Assembly: GCA_946552115.1 (NCBI GenBank)
Contig: CAMNRH010000004.1
Coordinates: 1-64,000, forward strand
Source of the DNA: an uncultured Lachnospiraceae bacterium
Lineage (GTDB): Bacteria > Bacillota > Clostridia > Lachnospirales > Lachnospiraceae
Direction: 5' to 3'
DNA: 64,000 nucleotides
The notes beneath the pieces were generated by a model. The model was given only the letters and a program-made list of their open reading frames with translations. It ran no database searches and was not told where the DNA came from. How positions within the stretch are numbered: the first letter of the stretch is position 1; the number at the start of each line of letters is the position of its first letter. Both the position numbers and the translations under genes were made by a program. Positions 1 to 10,355 of the stretch are shown here, one piece after another.

Positions 1-121
1 CCAAAAAGGTGGATAGGAAAGAAACGGATAAGAGAATTCTTGTATGCAGTTTTGAGGGTACAAAAGAGAGGATAGCCCCTGCGGAGTAGAGAAGAGGGGT
101 TATTAATTGAATAGAGGATAA

Positions 122-193
122 TCCTCGATAGCTCAATGGTAGAGCACACGGCTGTTAACCGTGGGGTTGTTGGTTCGAGCCCAACTCGGGGAG
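122..193 (+). tRNA. tRNA-Asn (anticodon GTT)
   Basis: Acceptor TCCTCGA pairs with TCGGGGA; anticodon loop CTGTTAACC; T-arm GGTTCGAGCCC; CCA not encoded. Confidence 0.93.
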
Positions 194-203
194 CTTAGGG
201 AAG

Positions 204-231
204 CCCGTAAACAGTAGTGTTTGCGGGTTTT
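204..231 (+). terminator. Rho-independent terminator after tRNA-Asn
   Basis: CCCGTAAAC-agtagt-GTTTGCGGG stem followed by TTTT. Confidence 0.7.
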
Positions 232-361
232 CCTCGTACCGGAAACAGGCAGAGCAGAAAGACAAAACAGCAAAAAAGAACTGTTACTGAGGAGATGCTT
301 TACAAAATCGGATAAATACATTAAAATAAAAAAAGGATTACCGTGAAAGGAGTAATAAGGG

Positions 362-709
362 ATGGAAGAAAAAAGAGATGGACGGCGTATGGGTTTATCA
401 GCGCAGTTATTAATTAAGAATATGAATGGTGATACAGACAAAACAGAATCTGTAGTGATTGAGGTATTGGATGTTTCAAAAACAGGAGTAGGATTCCTCT
501 GTGACAGGCCGTTGTCTATCGGAGCAGTATATGAGACCTTCCTGAAAATATGGACAGATGAGGTGATTCATGCTTTTCTGAAAATAGTAAGAATAGAGCA
601 GACGAAAGAGGAACGGTATATTTGCGGAACAATTTTTATCGGGCTGCCTGAGATGAACGCAAAAAGAATAGAGGTATATGATTTGCTGAATCGTATCAGG
701 GAAGAATAA
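362..709 (+). CDS. PilZ domain protein (putative c-di-GMP receptor)
   Basis: RDGRR (RxxxR) near N-terminus and DVSKTG (DxSxxG) motif; RBS-like AAAGGAG upstream. Confidence 0.8.
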   Translation: MEEKRDGRRMGLSAQLLIKNMNGDTDKTESVVIEVLDVSKTGVGFLCDRPLSIGAVYETFLKIWTDEVIHAFLKIVRIEQTKEERYICGTIFIGLPEMNAKRIEVYDLLNRIREE

Positions 710-734
710 ATGAGGATAAGGAGCTATTGCCGTA

Positions 735-3272
735 ATGTTTAAAAAAACCAGAAAGTTTCTGTGGACTAGTTTTATTGGGTTGATTTTTTTATGTATTGTT
801 ATATTTGTGTTTCTGGGAAGTATTATGAGCGGAAAGAGTGAAGATGCCATCAGCGAGATTGGAACACTTTATATGGCAGAGATGAATAAGCAGCTTCAGG
901 AAAAATTCAGCTCAATTACAGAACTTCGGATAAAGCAGTTGGAGGGGATCGTCAGGCGTACTCCGCCGGAAACGGCCAGCTATGGAAAGGAAATGGTGGA
1001 TGATCTCGCGTTGAGCGCCAGTGTACGGGAATTCTCATTTTTAGGGCTTTATACAGAAGATGGCGAATGTGAAACAGTTTATGGGGATGAAGTAGAGCTT
1101 TATTCAAAGGAAGAGTTCCGGAATGTCATTGCGGATCGGAGGCAGATAATAACCAGCGGATTTAGCCCGGATGATGAGAAGATGCTGGTTATGGGTATTG
1201 CCGCAAAATATCCGATGGCCGACGGGAAGGAAAGCGCGCTTATAGTGGCAGCTTTTCCGATGAAGTATATGGAGGACGCACTTGTTCTTGATGAGGAGAA
1301 TAATATGGTGTACTCTCATATAATCCGCAGGGACGGAAGCTATGTTATAAGGAGCGGAGAAGGGTTTCGGGAAAATTATTTTAAACGGATTCAGGATATA
1401 GTCGAAGACTACGAGGGGAAGACATCCGAGCATTATGCCCGGGAATTAAAGGAAGCTATTAATCATAATGAAAATTATACGGCTCTTGTTATGGTGAATC
1501 ATATGCATAACCATTTGTATTGTTCTCCTTTGCCGGGTTCGGAATGGTATCTGATATCGGTTATGCCGTACGGGGTTTTGGATGATGCAGTCAGTAACCT
1601 GAGCAATCAGCGCCAGTATATTATGCTTGGGGCCTGCATGATTATTCTGATAGCAGTTTTGTTTATATTTATGAAATATTTCAAGTTTTCACAGCAGCAG
1701 CTGAGGGAGCTTGACAAGGCGGAAAAAGAAGCAGTCCGGGCGAATAAGGCGAAAAGTGAATTTTTGTCTAATATGAGTCATGATATCCGCACGCCGATGA
1801 ATGGAATCGTGGGGATGACCGCGATAGCTATGACGAATATTCATGACTCTATGCGGGTACAGGACTGCCTGAAAAAGATTAGTATGTCAAGCAAGCATTT
1901 ATTGGGGCTGATTAATGATATCCTGGATATGTCCAAGATTGAGAGCGGGAAATTATCGCTGAATATGGACTATATTTCTCTCAGTGATACGATGAACAGC
2001 CTTGTTAATATTGTACAGCCGCAGATTCGGGAGAAAGAGCAGCATTTTGATATTTTTATTCAGAAAATTATGGCAGAAGAGGTTTACTGTGACGGTGTGC
2101 GCCTGAATCAGATATTAATTAATCTGCTTTCAAATGCGATTAAATTTACCCCAAAGAACGGCCGGATTAACGTTTATCTGTCGCAGGAGCCGTCTCCAAA
2201 GGGAGAAGAATATGTGCGGTGCCATTTTCGGGTAAAGGATAACGGAATCGGAATGTCAAAGGAGTTTCAGGAAAAGATTTTTGAGACGTTTTCCAGAGAA
2301 GATTCTAAGGTTCAGAAGATAGAGGGAACGGGCCTCGGCATGGCCATAACCAAATATATTGTGGATATGATGGACGGCACAATTGAGATAGAAAGTTCGC
2401 GAAATGAGGGAAGCGAGTTCCATATTGTTCTGGATTTGGAAAAGGCGACGGTGAAAGTGGAGGAGATGGTGCTTCCGCCGTGGCATATGCTTGTGGTAGA
2501 TAATAATGAGGATCTTTGTCTGAGCGCGGTATCCGCTCTGGAAGATATTGGAATCAAGGCTGATTGGGCATTAAGCGGTTATGATGCGGTAAAGATGATA
2601 GAGAGCTGTCATAAAAAGCATGATGATTATCATGTTGTCCTTTTAGACTGGAAAATGCCGGATATGGACGGTTTACAGACAACGAAAGAAATCCGGCGGA
2701 TTGCCGGAGACGACATTCCGATTTTCATTATTTCGGCGTATGACTGGAGCGATATTGAAGAAGAGGCGCGTGCGGCAGGTATAAAGGGATTTATTTCCAA
2801 GCCTTTGTTTAAGTCAAATCTTTATCTGGGATTAAGCCGCTGTATAGGTGAAGAGAAAGAAGACGAAGAGACGGAAGAGAAGAAGCATGATTTTACCGGA
2901 TATAAAATTCTTCTGGCGGAGGATAATGAGTTGAACTGGGAGATCGCAGATGATATTCTCACGGAAGCAGGCTTTGAAGTAGAGTGGGCAGAAAACGGGC
3001 AAATCTGTGTAGATAAGTTTGAACACTCAGAGCCTGGCTTCTATGATGCCGTTCTTATGGATATCCGCATGCCTGTTATGACCGGATATGAAGCTGCGGA
3101 AAGAATTCGTGCACTTTCACGTTCAGATGCGGATCTTCCGATTATTGCCATGACAGCGGATGCCTTTTCAGAGGATATTCAGAAGAGTCTGGACAGCGGT
3201 ATGAATGAACACATTGCGAAGCCGATAGATATAAATAAGCTGATGAAGACGCTGAAAAAATATTTGAAATAG
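735..3272 (+). CDS. Hybrid sensor histidine kinase: extracytoplasmic sensor, HisKA (SNMSHDIRTPMNGI), HATPase, two receiver domains
   Basis: H-box, N-box (NLLSNAIKFTP), G-boxes and two REC domains (LLDWKMPDMDG, LMDIRMPVMTG) in the translation. Confidence 0.95.
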   Translation: MFKKTRKFLWTSFIGLIFLCIVIFVFLGSIMSGKSEDAISEIGTLYMAEMNKQLQEKFSSITELRIKQLEGIVRRTPPETASYGKEMVDDLALSASVREFSFLGLYTEDGECETVYGDEVELYSKEEFRNVIADRRQIITSGFSPDDEKMLVMGIAAKYPMADGKESALIVAAFPMKYMEDALVLDEENNMVYSHIIRRDGSYVIRSGEGFRENYFKRIQDIVEDYEGKTSEHYARELKEAINHNENYTALVMVNHMHNHLYCSPLPGSEWYLISVMPYGVLDDAVSNLSNQRQYIMLGACMIILIAVLFIFMKYFKFSQQQLRELDKAEKEAVRANKAKSEFLSNMSHDIRTPMNGIVGMTAIAMTNIHDSMRVQDCLKKISMSSKHLLGLINDILDMSKIESGKLSLNMDYISLSDTMNSLVNIVQPQIREKEQHFDIFIQKIMAEEVYCDGVRLNQILINLLSNAIKFTPKNGRINVYLSQEPSPKGEEYVRCHFRVKDNGIGMSKEFQEKIFETFSREDSKVQKIEGTGLGMAITKYIVDMMDGTIEIESSRNEGSEFHIVLDLEKATVKVEEMVLPPWHMLVVDNNEDLCLSAVSALEDIGIKADWALSGYDAVKMIESCHKKHDDYHVVLLDWKMPDMDGLQTTKEIRRIAGDDIPIFIISAYDWSDIEEEARAAGIKGFISKPLFKSNLYLGLSRCIGEEKEDEETEEKKHDFTGYKILLAEDNELNWEIADDILTEAGFEVEWAENGQICVDKFEHSEPGFYDAVLMDIRMPVMTGYEAAERIRALSRSDADLPIIAMTADAFSEDIQKSLDSGMNEHIAKPIDINKLMKTLKKYLK

Positions 3273-3302
3273 ATAACAGGCAATGGAAGTAATGAAGGAG
3301 CT

Positions 3303-4400
3303 ATGAGAGACTGTCAAAAAGAAAACGCAAAAAAAAGAAAAACCGGCTGTATAGTATTGGCAGCCGGTTTTGCGCTTTTTTTTCTTTCCAGAATATCCCA
3401 TTCATTTGCTCAGTGGTACAGTGAGAATGTATATTCCGTATGGGTGGGGAGTATCGGGAGAATATCGGGGGTTTTCCCCTGCTCTTTATCGGAGCTTCTT
3501 CTGTATCTGCTGTTGTTGTGGCTTGCGGTTACAGGAGCGGTGAGGATAAACCGTGCGATACGGAAGAAAGAGGAGAAAGCTGTCCTTTACAGCTGGCTTT
3601 GGAGTGCCTTTTTGCTGGCGGCTGTTTTGTTCTGCCTTTATGTGATTAATTGCGGTATAAATTATCAAAGAGCATCTTTTTCTGAAAGCTCGGGAATATT
3701 GATTCGCGAATATTCAAAAGAGGAGCTTAAAAAAGTCTGCCTTAAGCTTACGGATGAGGTGAATGCTTTAAGCAGTGAAGTAAAAAGAGATAAAAACGGA
3801 ATCATGAAAATGGATGCGGAGGCCGGAGAAAGAGCGGCGGCTGCCATGGAAAAGCTGGGAAATACATACGGCGTGCTCTCCGGATATTATCCAAAGCCGA
3901 AAGGGCTTCTTGTGCCGTGGATATTGTCGGTACAAAATCTGTCGGGAATTTATTCCCCTTTTACGGTGGAGGCTAATTATAACAGTGGTATGACAGATTA
4001 TAATGTTCCGTTTACCATGTGTCATGAATTATCCCATCTGCGTGGATTTATGCAGGAGCAGGAAGCGAATTTTATTGCATTTCTTTCATGCGGTTCATCC
4101 GGAGAGAGGGATTTTTGCTACAGCGGTAAGCTGATGGGATGGATATATTGTATGAATGTGCTTCGGAAAGCAGATTATGATGCATGGGAGGAGGTGCGGG
4201 CGGGCCTGCTGCCGGAGATCGAAGCTGACCTTGATGCGAATCACGAATTTTGGGCAGGGTATGACGGCAGGATAGCAGAGGTATCCAATCAGTTAAATAA
4301 TACATATTTAAAGGCCAACGGTCAGGCCGACGGGGTAAAGAGCTACGATAAAATGGTAGATTTGATTGTTGCGTATTACATAGACAAAGAAAAAATATAA
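3303..4400 (+). CDS. DUF3810-like membrane protein with metalloprotease-like HELSH motif
   Basis: N-terminal TM segments, CHELSHLRGF motif followed by EANFIAFLSC; family name from memory. Confidence 0.7.
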   Translation: MRDCQKENAKKRKTGCIVLAAGFALFFLSRISHSFAQWYSENVYSVWVGSIGRISGVFPCSLSELLLYLLLLWLAVTGAVRINRAIRKKEEKAVLYSWLWSAFLLAAVLFCLYVINCGINYQRASFSESSGILIREYSKEELKKVCLKLTDEVNALSSEVKRDKNGIMKMDAEAGERAAAAMEKLGNTYGVLSGYYPKPKGLLVPWILSVQNLSGIYSPFTVEANYNSGMTDYNVPFTMCHELSHLRGFMQEQEANFIAFLSCGSSGERDFCYSGKLMGWIYCMNVLRKADYDAWEEVRAGLLPEIEADLDANHEFWAGYDGRIAEVSNQLNNTYLKANGQADGVKSYDKMVDLIVAYYIDKEKI

Positions 4401-4419
4401 ATGAAACGAGGAAGTTAAA

Positions 4420-5040
4420 ATGGAAAAGAAGATGTCATGTATTGACTGTGCGGTGAAGAACTGTGATAAGATGGATAAAACATATCCGGAGTTTTGTCTG
4501 ACTAAGAATATGAAGAAAGAAGTATTTGAGACAGCGATGCCGCGCTATCAGGAGGAGGAAAATCATAAGGTGATGGTTGTGGCGGCAGAGGTGGAGTGTG
4601 AGCACTACTGCCAGTATACACGTGTAGAAGAGATTATGGCCTTTGCAAAAAAAATTGGCGCAGAGAAGATTGGAATTGCAACCTGTGTGGGCCTTTTAAA
4701 AGAGAGCCGTACACTTGCATCAATTTTAAGAAATCACGGCTTTGAAGTGTTCGGCGCGGCGTGTAAGGTGGGGACAGTTCCTAAGACGGATGCAGGAATT
4801 CCGGAAGCATGCTGTAAAATCGGGCTTAATATGTGTAATCCTATTTTGCAGGCAGAGCTTCTCAATGATGCTGGGACAGAGCTTAACATTATTATGGGAT
4901 TGTGTGTCGGGCACGACAGTCTGTTTATCAAATACTCAAAGGCGCTTGTTACAAGCGGTGTTACAAAGGACCGCGTATTAGGGCATAATCCGGCGGCGGC
5001 ACTTTATACGGCAGATACCTATTATGCGAAGATAAAGTGA
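4420..5040 (+). CDS. DUF1847-like Cys-rich putative metal-binding protein
   Basis: CIDCAVKNCDK N-terminus and conserved Cys pattern; family name from memory. Confidence 0.75.
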   Translation: MEKKMSCIDCAVKNCDKMDKTYPEFCLTKNMKKEVFETAMPRYQEEENHKVMVVAAEVECEHYCQYTRVEEIMAFAKKIGAEKIGIATCVGLLKESRTLASILRNHGFEVFGAACKVGTVPKTDAGIPEACCKIGLNMCNPILQAELLNDAGTELNIIMGLCVGHDSLFIKYSKALVTSGVTKDRVLGHNPAAALYTADTYYAKIK

Positions 5041-5069
5041 TCAGGTAAGGGTGTGTGTGGCAGACATTT

Positions 5070-6128
5070 TTATAGCTGCCCCGTTATTTTTAAAATTTGA
5101 TAGATGATATGGCAGACAAAATTTAAAATCCGATAGTATTTTTGCCTGTAAAAAAATAAGAGAAGCTTTCTGGGGAGGTTGCCTGTTCCTTTCTTGTATT
5201 TCATTGCGTTCCGATAGATTTTCACCTGCTGCATTTTTTTACATTGATTGCAGTTTTCCCTGTATGTTCCGGTACTTAACGGATGAAAAATCCCTCTTAC
5301 GAGAATATCTGTCATGTTGGATAAAACGCTGTTATAATATGCGGTATATACGTCGGGAAGCATACAGGAGCTTTTTAAAAGTGAATAAAGCTTTTTTTGA
5401 TATCGGATGTCATTTTGTAAAAAGTCCGGAAAAAATCCCCGCATGGCAGAATTGTTCCTTACCCTCACATAATAAACCTGCTTTTGGATGTAGGCGCAGG
5501 AATTCATTTTTAATAAATATTCCATATTAAAAAGTCTGTCTTCATATATTGCAAGGTCCTCTGCAAATTTCAGCCGATAACGGTCTGTCAGTGATTTTTT
5601 ATAGGCCTTTGCACAGGGGGAAGACAGGCTTATACATCCATTTTTATGAAGCTGCCGCATATTTAGCAGGCATCGGAGTAAATAAGTTCTGTCCTGTTTC
5701 TTATATGGACTGAGAAAAGATTTCCGCCGCGGATGAGGAAAGGTACGTTTTACAGACAGAGCCGGTTTCCTTTTCATTCTTTTGAAATCAAACATTAAAA
5801 GATCGTATTTTTGACAGCTTCCGTCTGCAATCCTTTCCAAAAAATCTGAGGTTATAACATCGTCTGAATCTACGAATATAATCCATGTTCCCTGGCTTTT
5901 CATCAATCCTTTGTTTCTTGCCGCTGATACACCGCTGTGCTCCTGGCGGTAATATTTTATGCGATGGTCTTTTTTACAATAATTTTTACAAATAAAGGCA
6001 CTGTTATCGACAGAACCGTCATCAATCAAAAGAAGCTCAAAATCTTCATAGGAAGAGCACAAAACAGATTCAATACACCGCTTCAGATAGTTTTCAGTAT
6101 TATAAACAGGTATTATTACAGATATCAT
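5070..6128 (-). CDS. GT2 family glycosyltransferase
   Basis: SVIIPVYNTENYLKRCIESVL and VDSDD motifs. Confidence 0.93.
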   Translation of the reverse strand: MISVIIPVYNTENYLKRCIESVLCSSYEDFELLLIDDGSVDNSAFICKNYCKKDHRIKYYRQEHSGVSAARNKGLMKSQGTWIIFVDSDDVITSDFLERIADGSCQKYDLLMFDFKRMKRKPALSVKRTFPHPRRKSFLSPYKKQDRTYLLRCLLNMRQLHKNGCISLSSPCAKAYKKSLTDRYRLKFAEDLAIYEDRLFNMEYLLKMNSCAYIQKQVYYVRVRNNSAMRGFFPDFLQNDIRYQKKLYSLLKSSCMLPDVYTAYYNSVLSNMTDILVRGIFHPLSTGTYRENCNQCKKMQQVKIYRNAMKYKKGTGNLPRKLLLFFYRQKYYRILNFVCHIIYQILKITGQL

Positions 6129-6147
6129 TTTTCCCCCGGATTATTTT

Positions 6148-6870
6148 TTAATTTTTCATATATTCCTTGTATTCGTGTAAAACCGTTTCTGTATCTCCGA
6201 TTTTGACAATTTTTCCCTTTTCAAGCCAGAGGACTCTGTCGCACAATTCTTCCAAAACAGCACTGCTGTGAGAGCAGATAATTACGGTTTTCTCTTTTTT
6301 ACTGATTAATTGTTTCATTTTTTCATAGCTTTTCTTCTGGAAACGTTCGTCGCCTACGCTAAGCACTTCGTCAATTAATACAATATCTGTTTCCAGAGTC
6401 GCGGTAATTGCAAAGCCCAGCCTGGAGTACATTCCGCTGGAGTAGGTTCTGACCGGCATATCGATAAATTCCTCTAATTCGGCGAAATCAATGATTTCCT
6501 GCTCCTTTTGTTTTATGGCGCTCTGACTGAAGCCCAGCAGCAGACCCGCGATATAGATGTTTTCCCGCCCGGTCATTTCCGGCTTAAAACCTACGCCGAT
6601 TGCCAAAAGAGCCACAGACTGGCCTCCGATATCTATCCGTCCGGAATCCGGCGCCATCATCCCCCCGATTGCTCTCAGTAATGTGGATTTCCCGCTTCCG
6701 TTGCGGCCTGTCAGGCCGAAGATTTCTCCTTTGGCAACCTCGAAGGATATATGATTGATTGCGGTATAGCTGTTTCGTTTTTCTCGTTTTCGAAAAAAGT
6801 TCCGCTGTATGGAAACATAATTCAATGTTTTATATGTAATTACCAGATTTTCAACTTTTACCGATACCAT
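6148..6870 (-). CDS. ABC transporter ATPase, polysaccharide export (TagH/Wzt-like)
   Basis: Walker A GRNGSGKSTLL, signature YSSGMYSRLGFA, Walker B LIDEVLSVGD. Confidence 0.93.
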   Translation of the reverse strand: MVSVKVENLVITYKTLNYVSIQRNFFRKREKRNSYTAINHISFEVAKGEIFGLTGRNGSGKSTLLRAIGGMMAPDSGRIDIGGQSVALLAIGVGFKPEMTGRENIYIAGLLLGFSQSAIKQKEQEIIDFAELEEFIDMPVRTYSSGMYSRLGFAITATLETDIVLIDEVLSVGDERFQKKSYEKMKQLISKKEKTVIICSHSSAVLEELCDRVLWLEKGKIVKIGDTETVLHEYKEYMKN

Positions 6871-6872
6871 GA

Positions 6873-8618
6873 TTAAATCACCTTTGTATAATTATTTTCA
6901 TTTTTATGGACCAGAATCACTCCAATAACTGATAACGCTGCAGATATGAGGAACCAAAGAAAAAGCCATAAAAAGGAAACCTTTTTTTCATATATCAAAA
7001 TGTTTCTCATAGACGCGATGAAAAAGGCAATCGGGTTGGCACGTCCGGCTATTCGTCCATATGCGCCGGGCAGCCTTCCCTCAATGGAATAAAATACTCC
7101 GCTTAAAAACATAATAAAATTCAGAATAATTCCGACAGCATAGGTCAAATCATACACATATACTCCAAAATGAATCAGAATACTGGAGCAGCCGAATGTA
7201 AATAAAAAAAATCCTGCCAAAAATGGTATTGCAGCCAGCATATGCCAATTAAATCTGACATGGAATATCAGCATCATGGCAAATTCTACTATCATTCCAA
7301 ATCCGAATTTGCAGGCATATTGATACATCATACTAAGAAGCAGCATATATTTTGGTACATATACCTTAGAGATAATCGCCTGGTTGCTTTTTACTACGGA
7401 TATGCTGGATTTGACCACTCCGCTGAAAAAACTCCACATAAGAATCCCGATAAATAAAAAGACAGGATAATCAGGCTCTGACGCCTGAAAAAAGTAGCCA
7501 AATACAATTACATAAATAATCATTGTGAGAAACGGCTCCAGAATCCACCATATCCAATTTAAATATGAGGACGCCACTTCTGACTTCAGCTGGGCTTTCG
7601 CCACATATATCGCATATCCCTGATACTTTTTCATATTTCTGAAAAATGTTAATTTAGCAGTATGTTTTCTTTTGGTCCGTCTGTTTCCGAGATAAATCCA
7701 AAACGATTCCTTTAATACTCTGCCGGCGTTTACTTCTCCGCATTGATACAGCTGGCAGAGAGCTTTTACAATCTGTTTTTTATTACCGTGTCTTACTGCA
7801 AGCCCGTATGCCCGTTTGGCTTTCCAGTATTTCATACGCTTTTTTGAGGCTTTATCTTTCATATTACAGATACCTGCAATTTCATCAATCAGCTTTTCGT
7901 ATTCGCGATATTTCCGTTCCTCCTCTGCCTGTGTCAGCTTTCTTCTGGAATGACTGCCTTCTCTGACGCATACTCCGTATAAACGCTCCTGTATTGTAGG
8001 ACATGGATGGCGGTGCATAAAAGGGAGCAGCATTTGAAAATTTTGTCCGACATCATGCTCATATTCCGGTATATGACGGTTTGGATAAATTTCAAAGAAT
8101 TGTTCGGATTTCAGCATATAGCATCCGCAGCATACAAAGGTTTTTGATTCAAGGATATCCCAAAACAAATCTTCTTTTAATAAATCTCCGGTTTTCTCAT
8201 CAGCCTTTGTACGTTCTCCGGTCTTTTGTGAAAAATAGTAGGACAGCGTTCTGACACATTGATATTCCGGATGTGCTTCAAGGAAGTTTACTCTTTTTTC
8301 TACAGATTCCGGTTCCAGTATATCGTCGCTGTCGGGCCAGATTAAATACTCGCCTGTCACATAGGGCAGTCCCTGATTAATTGCGGCGGCGGCGCATTTG
8401 TGTTTTGCCTGTACGATACGGTATCCGTAGCCTTTGTCTGAAAATTTTTCCCGGTAGCTTTCCGCCAGCAGGACAGTTTGATCCCTGGAACCGTCGTCGA
8501 CCAGTATCATTTCTATGTTTGGATATGTCTGGTTTAATATAGAATCTAACATTAGCGAAAGATGATTTTCCCCATTGTATACCGGCGTAACAACCGAAAC
8601 CTTACTTTTAACAAACAT
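6873..8618 (-). CDS. Fusion: N-terminal GT2 glycosyltransferase plus C-terminal ABC-2 type export permease (TagG/Wzm-like)
   Basis: SVVTPVYNGENHL...PDSDDILEP then ~6-TM permease domain from about residue 330; adjacent to its ATPase. Confidence 0.9.
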   Translation of the reverse strand: MFVKSKVSVVTPVYNGENHLSLMLDSILNQTYPNIEMILVDDGSRDQTVLLAESYREKFSDKGYGYRIVQAKHKCAAAAINQGLPYVTGEYLIWPDSDDILEPESVEKRVNFLEAHPEYQCVRTLSYYFSQKTGERTKADEKTGDLLKEDLFWDILESKTFVCCGCYMLKSEQFFEIYPNRHIPEYEHDVGQNFQMLLPFMHRHPCPTIQERLYGVCVREGSHSRRKLTQAEEERKYREYEKLIDEIAGICNMKDKASKKRMKYWKAKRAYGLAVRHGNKKQIVKALCQLYQCGEVNAGRVLKESFWIYLGNRRTKRKHTAKLTFFRNMKKYQGYAIYVAKAQLKSEVASSYLNWIWWILEPFLTMIIYVIVFGYFFQASEPDYPVFLFIGILMWSFFSGVVKSSISVVKSNQAIISKVYVPKYMLLLSMMYQYACKFGFGMIVEFAMMLIFHVRFNWHMLAAIPFLAGFFLFTFGCSSILIHFGVYVYDLTYAVGIILNFIMFLSGVFYSIEGRLPGAYGRIAGRANPIAFFIASMRNILIYEKKVSFLWLFLWFLISAALSVIGVILVHKNENNYTKVI

Positions 8619-8636
8619 TTACCAGTATCCTCCCTG

Positions 8637-9266
8637 TTATTTTCTGATTCCTGAGCCGTTAAGAAATCTGATATAATCAAAGTCATCCAGGTACCGTCTT
8701 TTCAGAAATTGCTCTTTAAAAAGTGTTATGACTCCTAACTCGCTGTTTTCTTCAAATCCCCGTATATAATATGCCGATGGGAATTCCGGATATTTAACAT
8801 GCGTAAAAATTACTTTATTTTCATAAGGAAGCTGTTCAAAGCGTCTGAGTGTTTCATAAGTGCAGCCGTCTTTATCTGTTCCTATAATGAAAAGATTATC
8901 CCAGTTTATTTTCTGCTTTCGTTTTTCCCATTTTTCTGCGCCTTCCGTAAAAGTATTATAGTGCACAAAGGATATTTTTATATCGCCGAGCATTCCCGCC
9001 GGGTTTTTTTCGCCTTTCACCTCAAGCATTTCCTGCTCCAGATACCATTTTAACTTTTCACATAATTTTACAAAATCATTCATTTCTATACTTAGATTAA
9101 TGGTTGGAGAAAGATAGGGAAGCTCCATATCGTAATAAATAAAAGTGCCGCTGCAATTGGAAGCTATAACAGTGAAATCCGTTGTTTTCAGCCGTTTACG
9201 TTTTCTTTTTTTATATCTGCTCCATTCCCATTCCCGAAAATTTTTCAGTGTTTTTTCAATCTTCAA
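8637..9266 (-). CDS. DUF1919-like exopolysaccharide biosynthesis protein
   Basis: SNCSGTFIYYDMELPYLSPTINL; paralog at 47013-47642. Confidence 0.8.
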   Translation of the reverse strand: MKIEKTLKNFREWEWSRYKKRKRKRLKTTDFTVIASNCSGTFIYYDMELPYLSPTINLSIEMNDFVKLCEKLKWYLEQEMLEVKGEKNPAGMLGDIKISFVHYNTFTEGAEKWEKRKQKINWDNLFIIGTDKDGCTYETLRRFEQLPYENKVIFTHVKYPEFPSAYYIRGFEENSELGVITLFKEQFLKRRYLDDFDYIRFLNGSGIRK

Positions 9267-9269
9267 TGG

Positions 9270-10355
9270 TTATTCCGCCTTTTTCATTTCAATTAGGTCC
9301 TCAAAGGACATTTCTTTATATAATTGCATAAATTTCTGCCGATTTTCCGATGCTTCTGTCGGACCGCTCAGACGCGGCTGAAGGATGTCCTCATGCCGGC
9401 ATTCAAACCAGTTTATGTTCTGCTTTACAGAATCCCATATTGCTTTTCCCCTGTCTGTGTGGAGTATGACAAGGGATGTCCCCATACCGTCGTCTATATC
9501 AGGTTTAATCCGTTCAATTCCCCAGAAATCTCCGATGGTAATATCGCTGTCTCGCTCTGCAGTACAAAATTTGCAGTTATGGCATGTCGGACGCAGGATA
9601 TGATTCGTAAAATACATTCGGCAGTAGACGTTTTGATAAAGAGAGCCGGCATACTCGACGCCGTCAATGATGTAGGAGCAGGTATGCCCGTTATCCCGGT
9701 CCCTTTTATCTCTGAAAAAGAATTCTGTCATTTTTCCGTTATGCTTATGCTCCAGGTATGTCACATAATCGCGCCATATACCGGGAGAGGGGACTCCGTA
9801 GCATACCAGATCCATAATAATAAGCTGTTCATACGGCCGTTTCAGAAACAGTCTCAGGGCATGTGCCTGACATGGGGTTCCGCAAAAAAGCACCGGGCGG
9901 TTTTCCTTTAGCCGCCGTTCAATATTTCGGTAAATTCCGGTCATGTCGCTCTGAACATATTTTGTTTTTTTTATCTGTTCGAGCCGGACAGCATCGTGTA
10001 CTTCCCGGTGTACCACTTTCATGGACGAGTCGTAACCGGCGCCATAAACGACTCCCTGACCCGAAAGGATATAATCTGCTATGACAGGGAAGATTCCGCC
10101 GGACGAACCGCTGTATCGAAAGCTTTCTTTTTTTGCCTGCGCTCCAAAATACCGGCGGTCACAGGACCTGATGTCCGGGCTTTTGATGGGACAGACTTCT
10201 GCGCATTCGCCGCAGTTCACACAGATATGATTATCGATACAGGGGTAAAAAAAGCCTTCCGTATCCTGTATCATCTGAATTGCATTTATATGGCAGATAT
10301 CCTTACATGCGCCGCATCCGCAGCAGTCCTTTTTGTCTGTGAAAAGTTTCATCAT
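9270..10355 (-). CDS. Coenzyme F420 hydrogenase/dehydrogenase beta-subunit-like (FrhB) protein with 2x[4Fe-4S]
   Basis: CCGCGACKDIC and CVNCGECAEVCP ferredoxin motifs; FrhB-like C-terminal region. Confidence 0.88.
   Translation of the reverse strand: MMKLFTDKKDCCGCGACKDICHINAIQMIQDTEGFFYPCIDNHICVNCGECAEVCPIKSPDIRSCDRRYFGAQAKKESFRYSGSSGGIFPVIADYILSGQGVVYGAGYDSSMKVVHREVHDAVRLEQIKKTKYVQSDMTGIYRNIERRLKENRPVLFCGTPCQAHALRLFLKRPYEQLIIMDLVCYGVPSPGIWRDYVTYLEHKHNGKMTEFFFRDKRDRDNGHTCSYIIDGVEYAGSLYQNVYCRMYFTNHILRPTCHNCKFCTAERDSDITIGDFWGIERIKPDIDDGMGTSLVILHTDRGKAIWDSVKQNINWFECRHEDILQPRLSGPTEASENRQKFMQLYKEMSFEDLIEMKKAE

Noticed and set aside
122-193. tRNA-Asn as an integration site for the whole locus
   Set aside because: It is followed by its own terminator and housekeeping-like genes; I saw no repeated tRNA 3' end elsewhere, though I could not search exhaustively.
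5041-5080. Bidirectional terminator between the DUF1847-like gene and the left cluster end
   Set aside because: Only a short GGCAG/CTGCC stem without a clear T tract, overlapping the GT2 stop; too weak to call.
9324-9911. Long antisense ORFs (also 9996-10556, 32450-32986, 41479-42039, 58111-58707)
   Set aside because: They lie opposite well-supported genes, lack family motifs and have atypical composition; treated as shadow ORFs.
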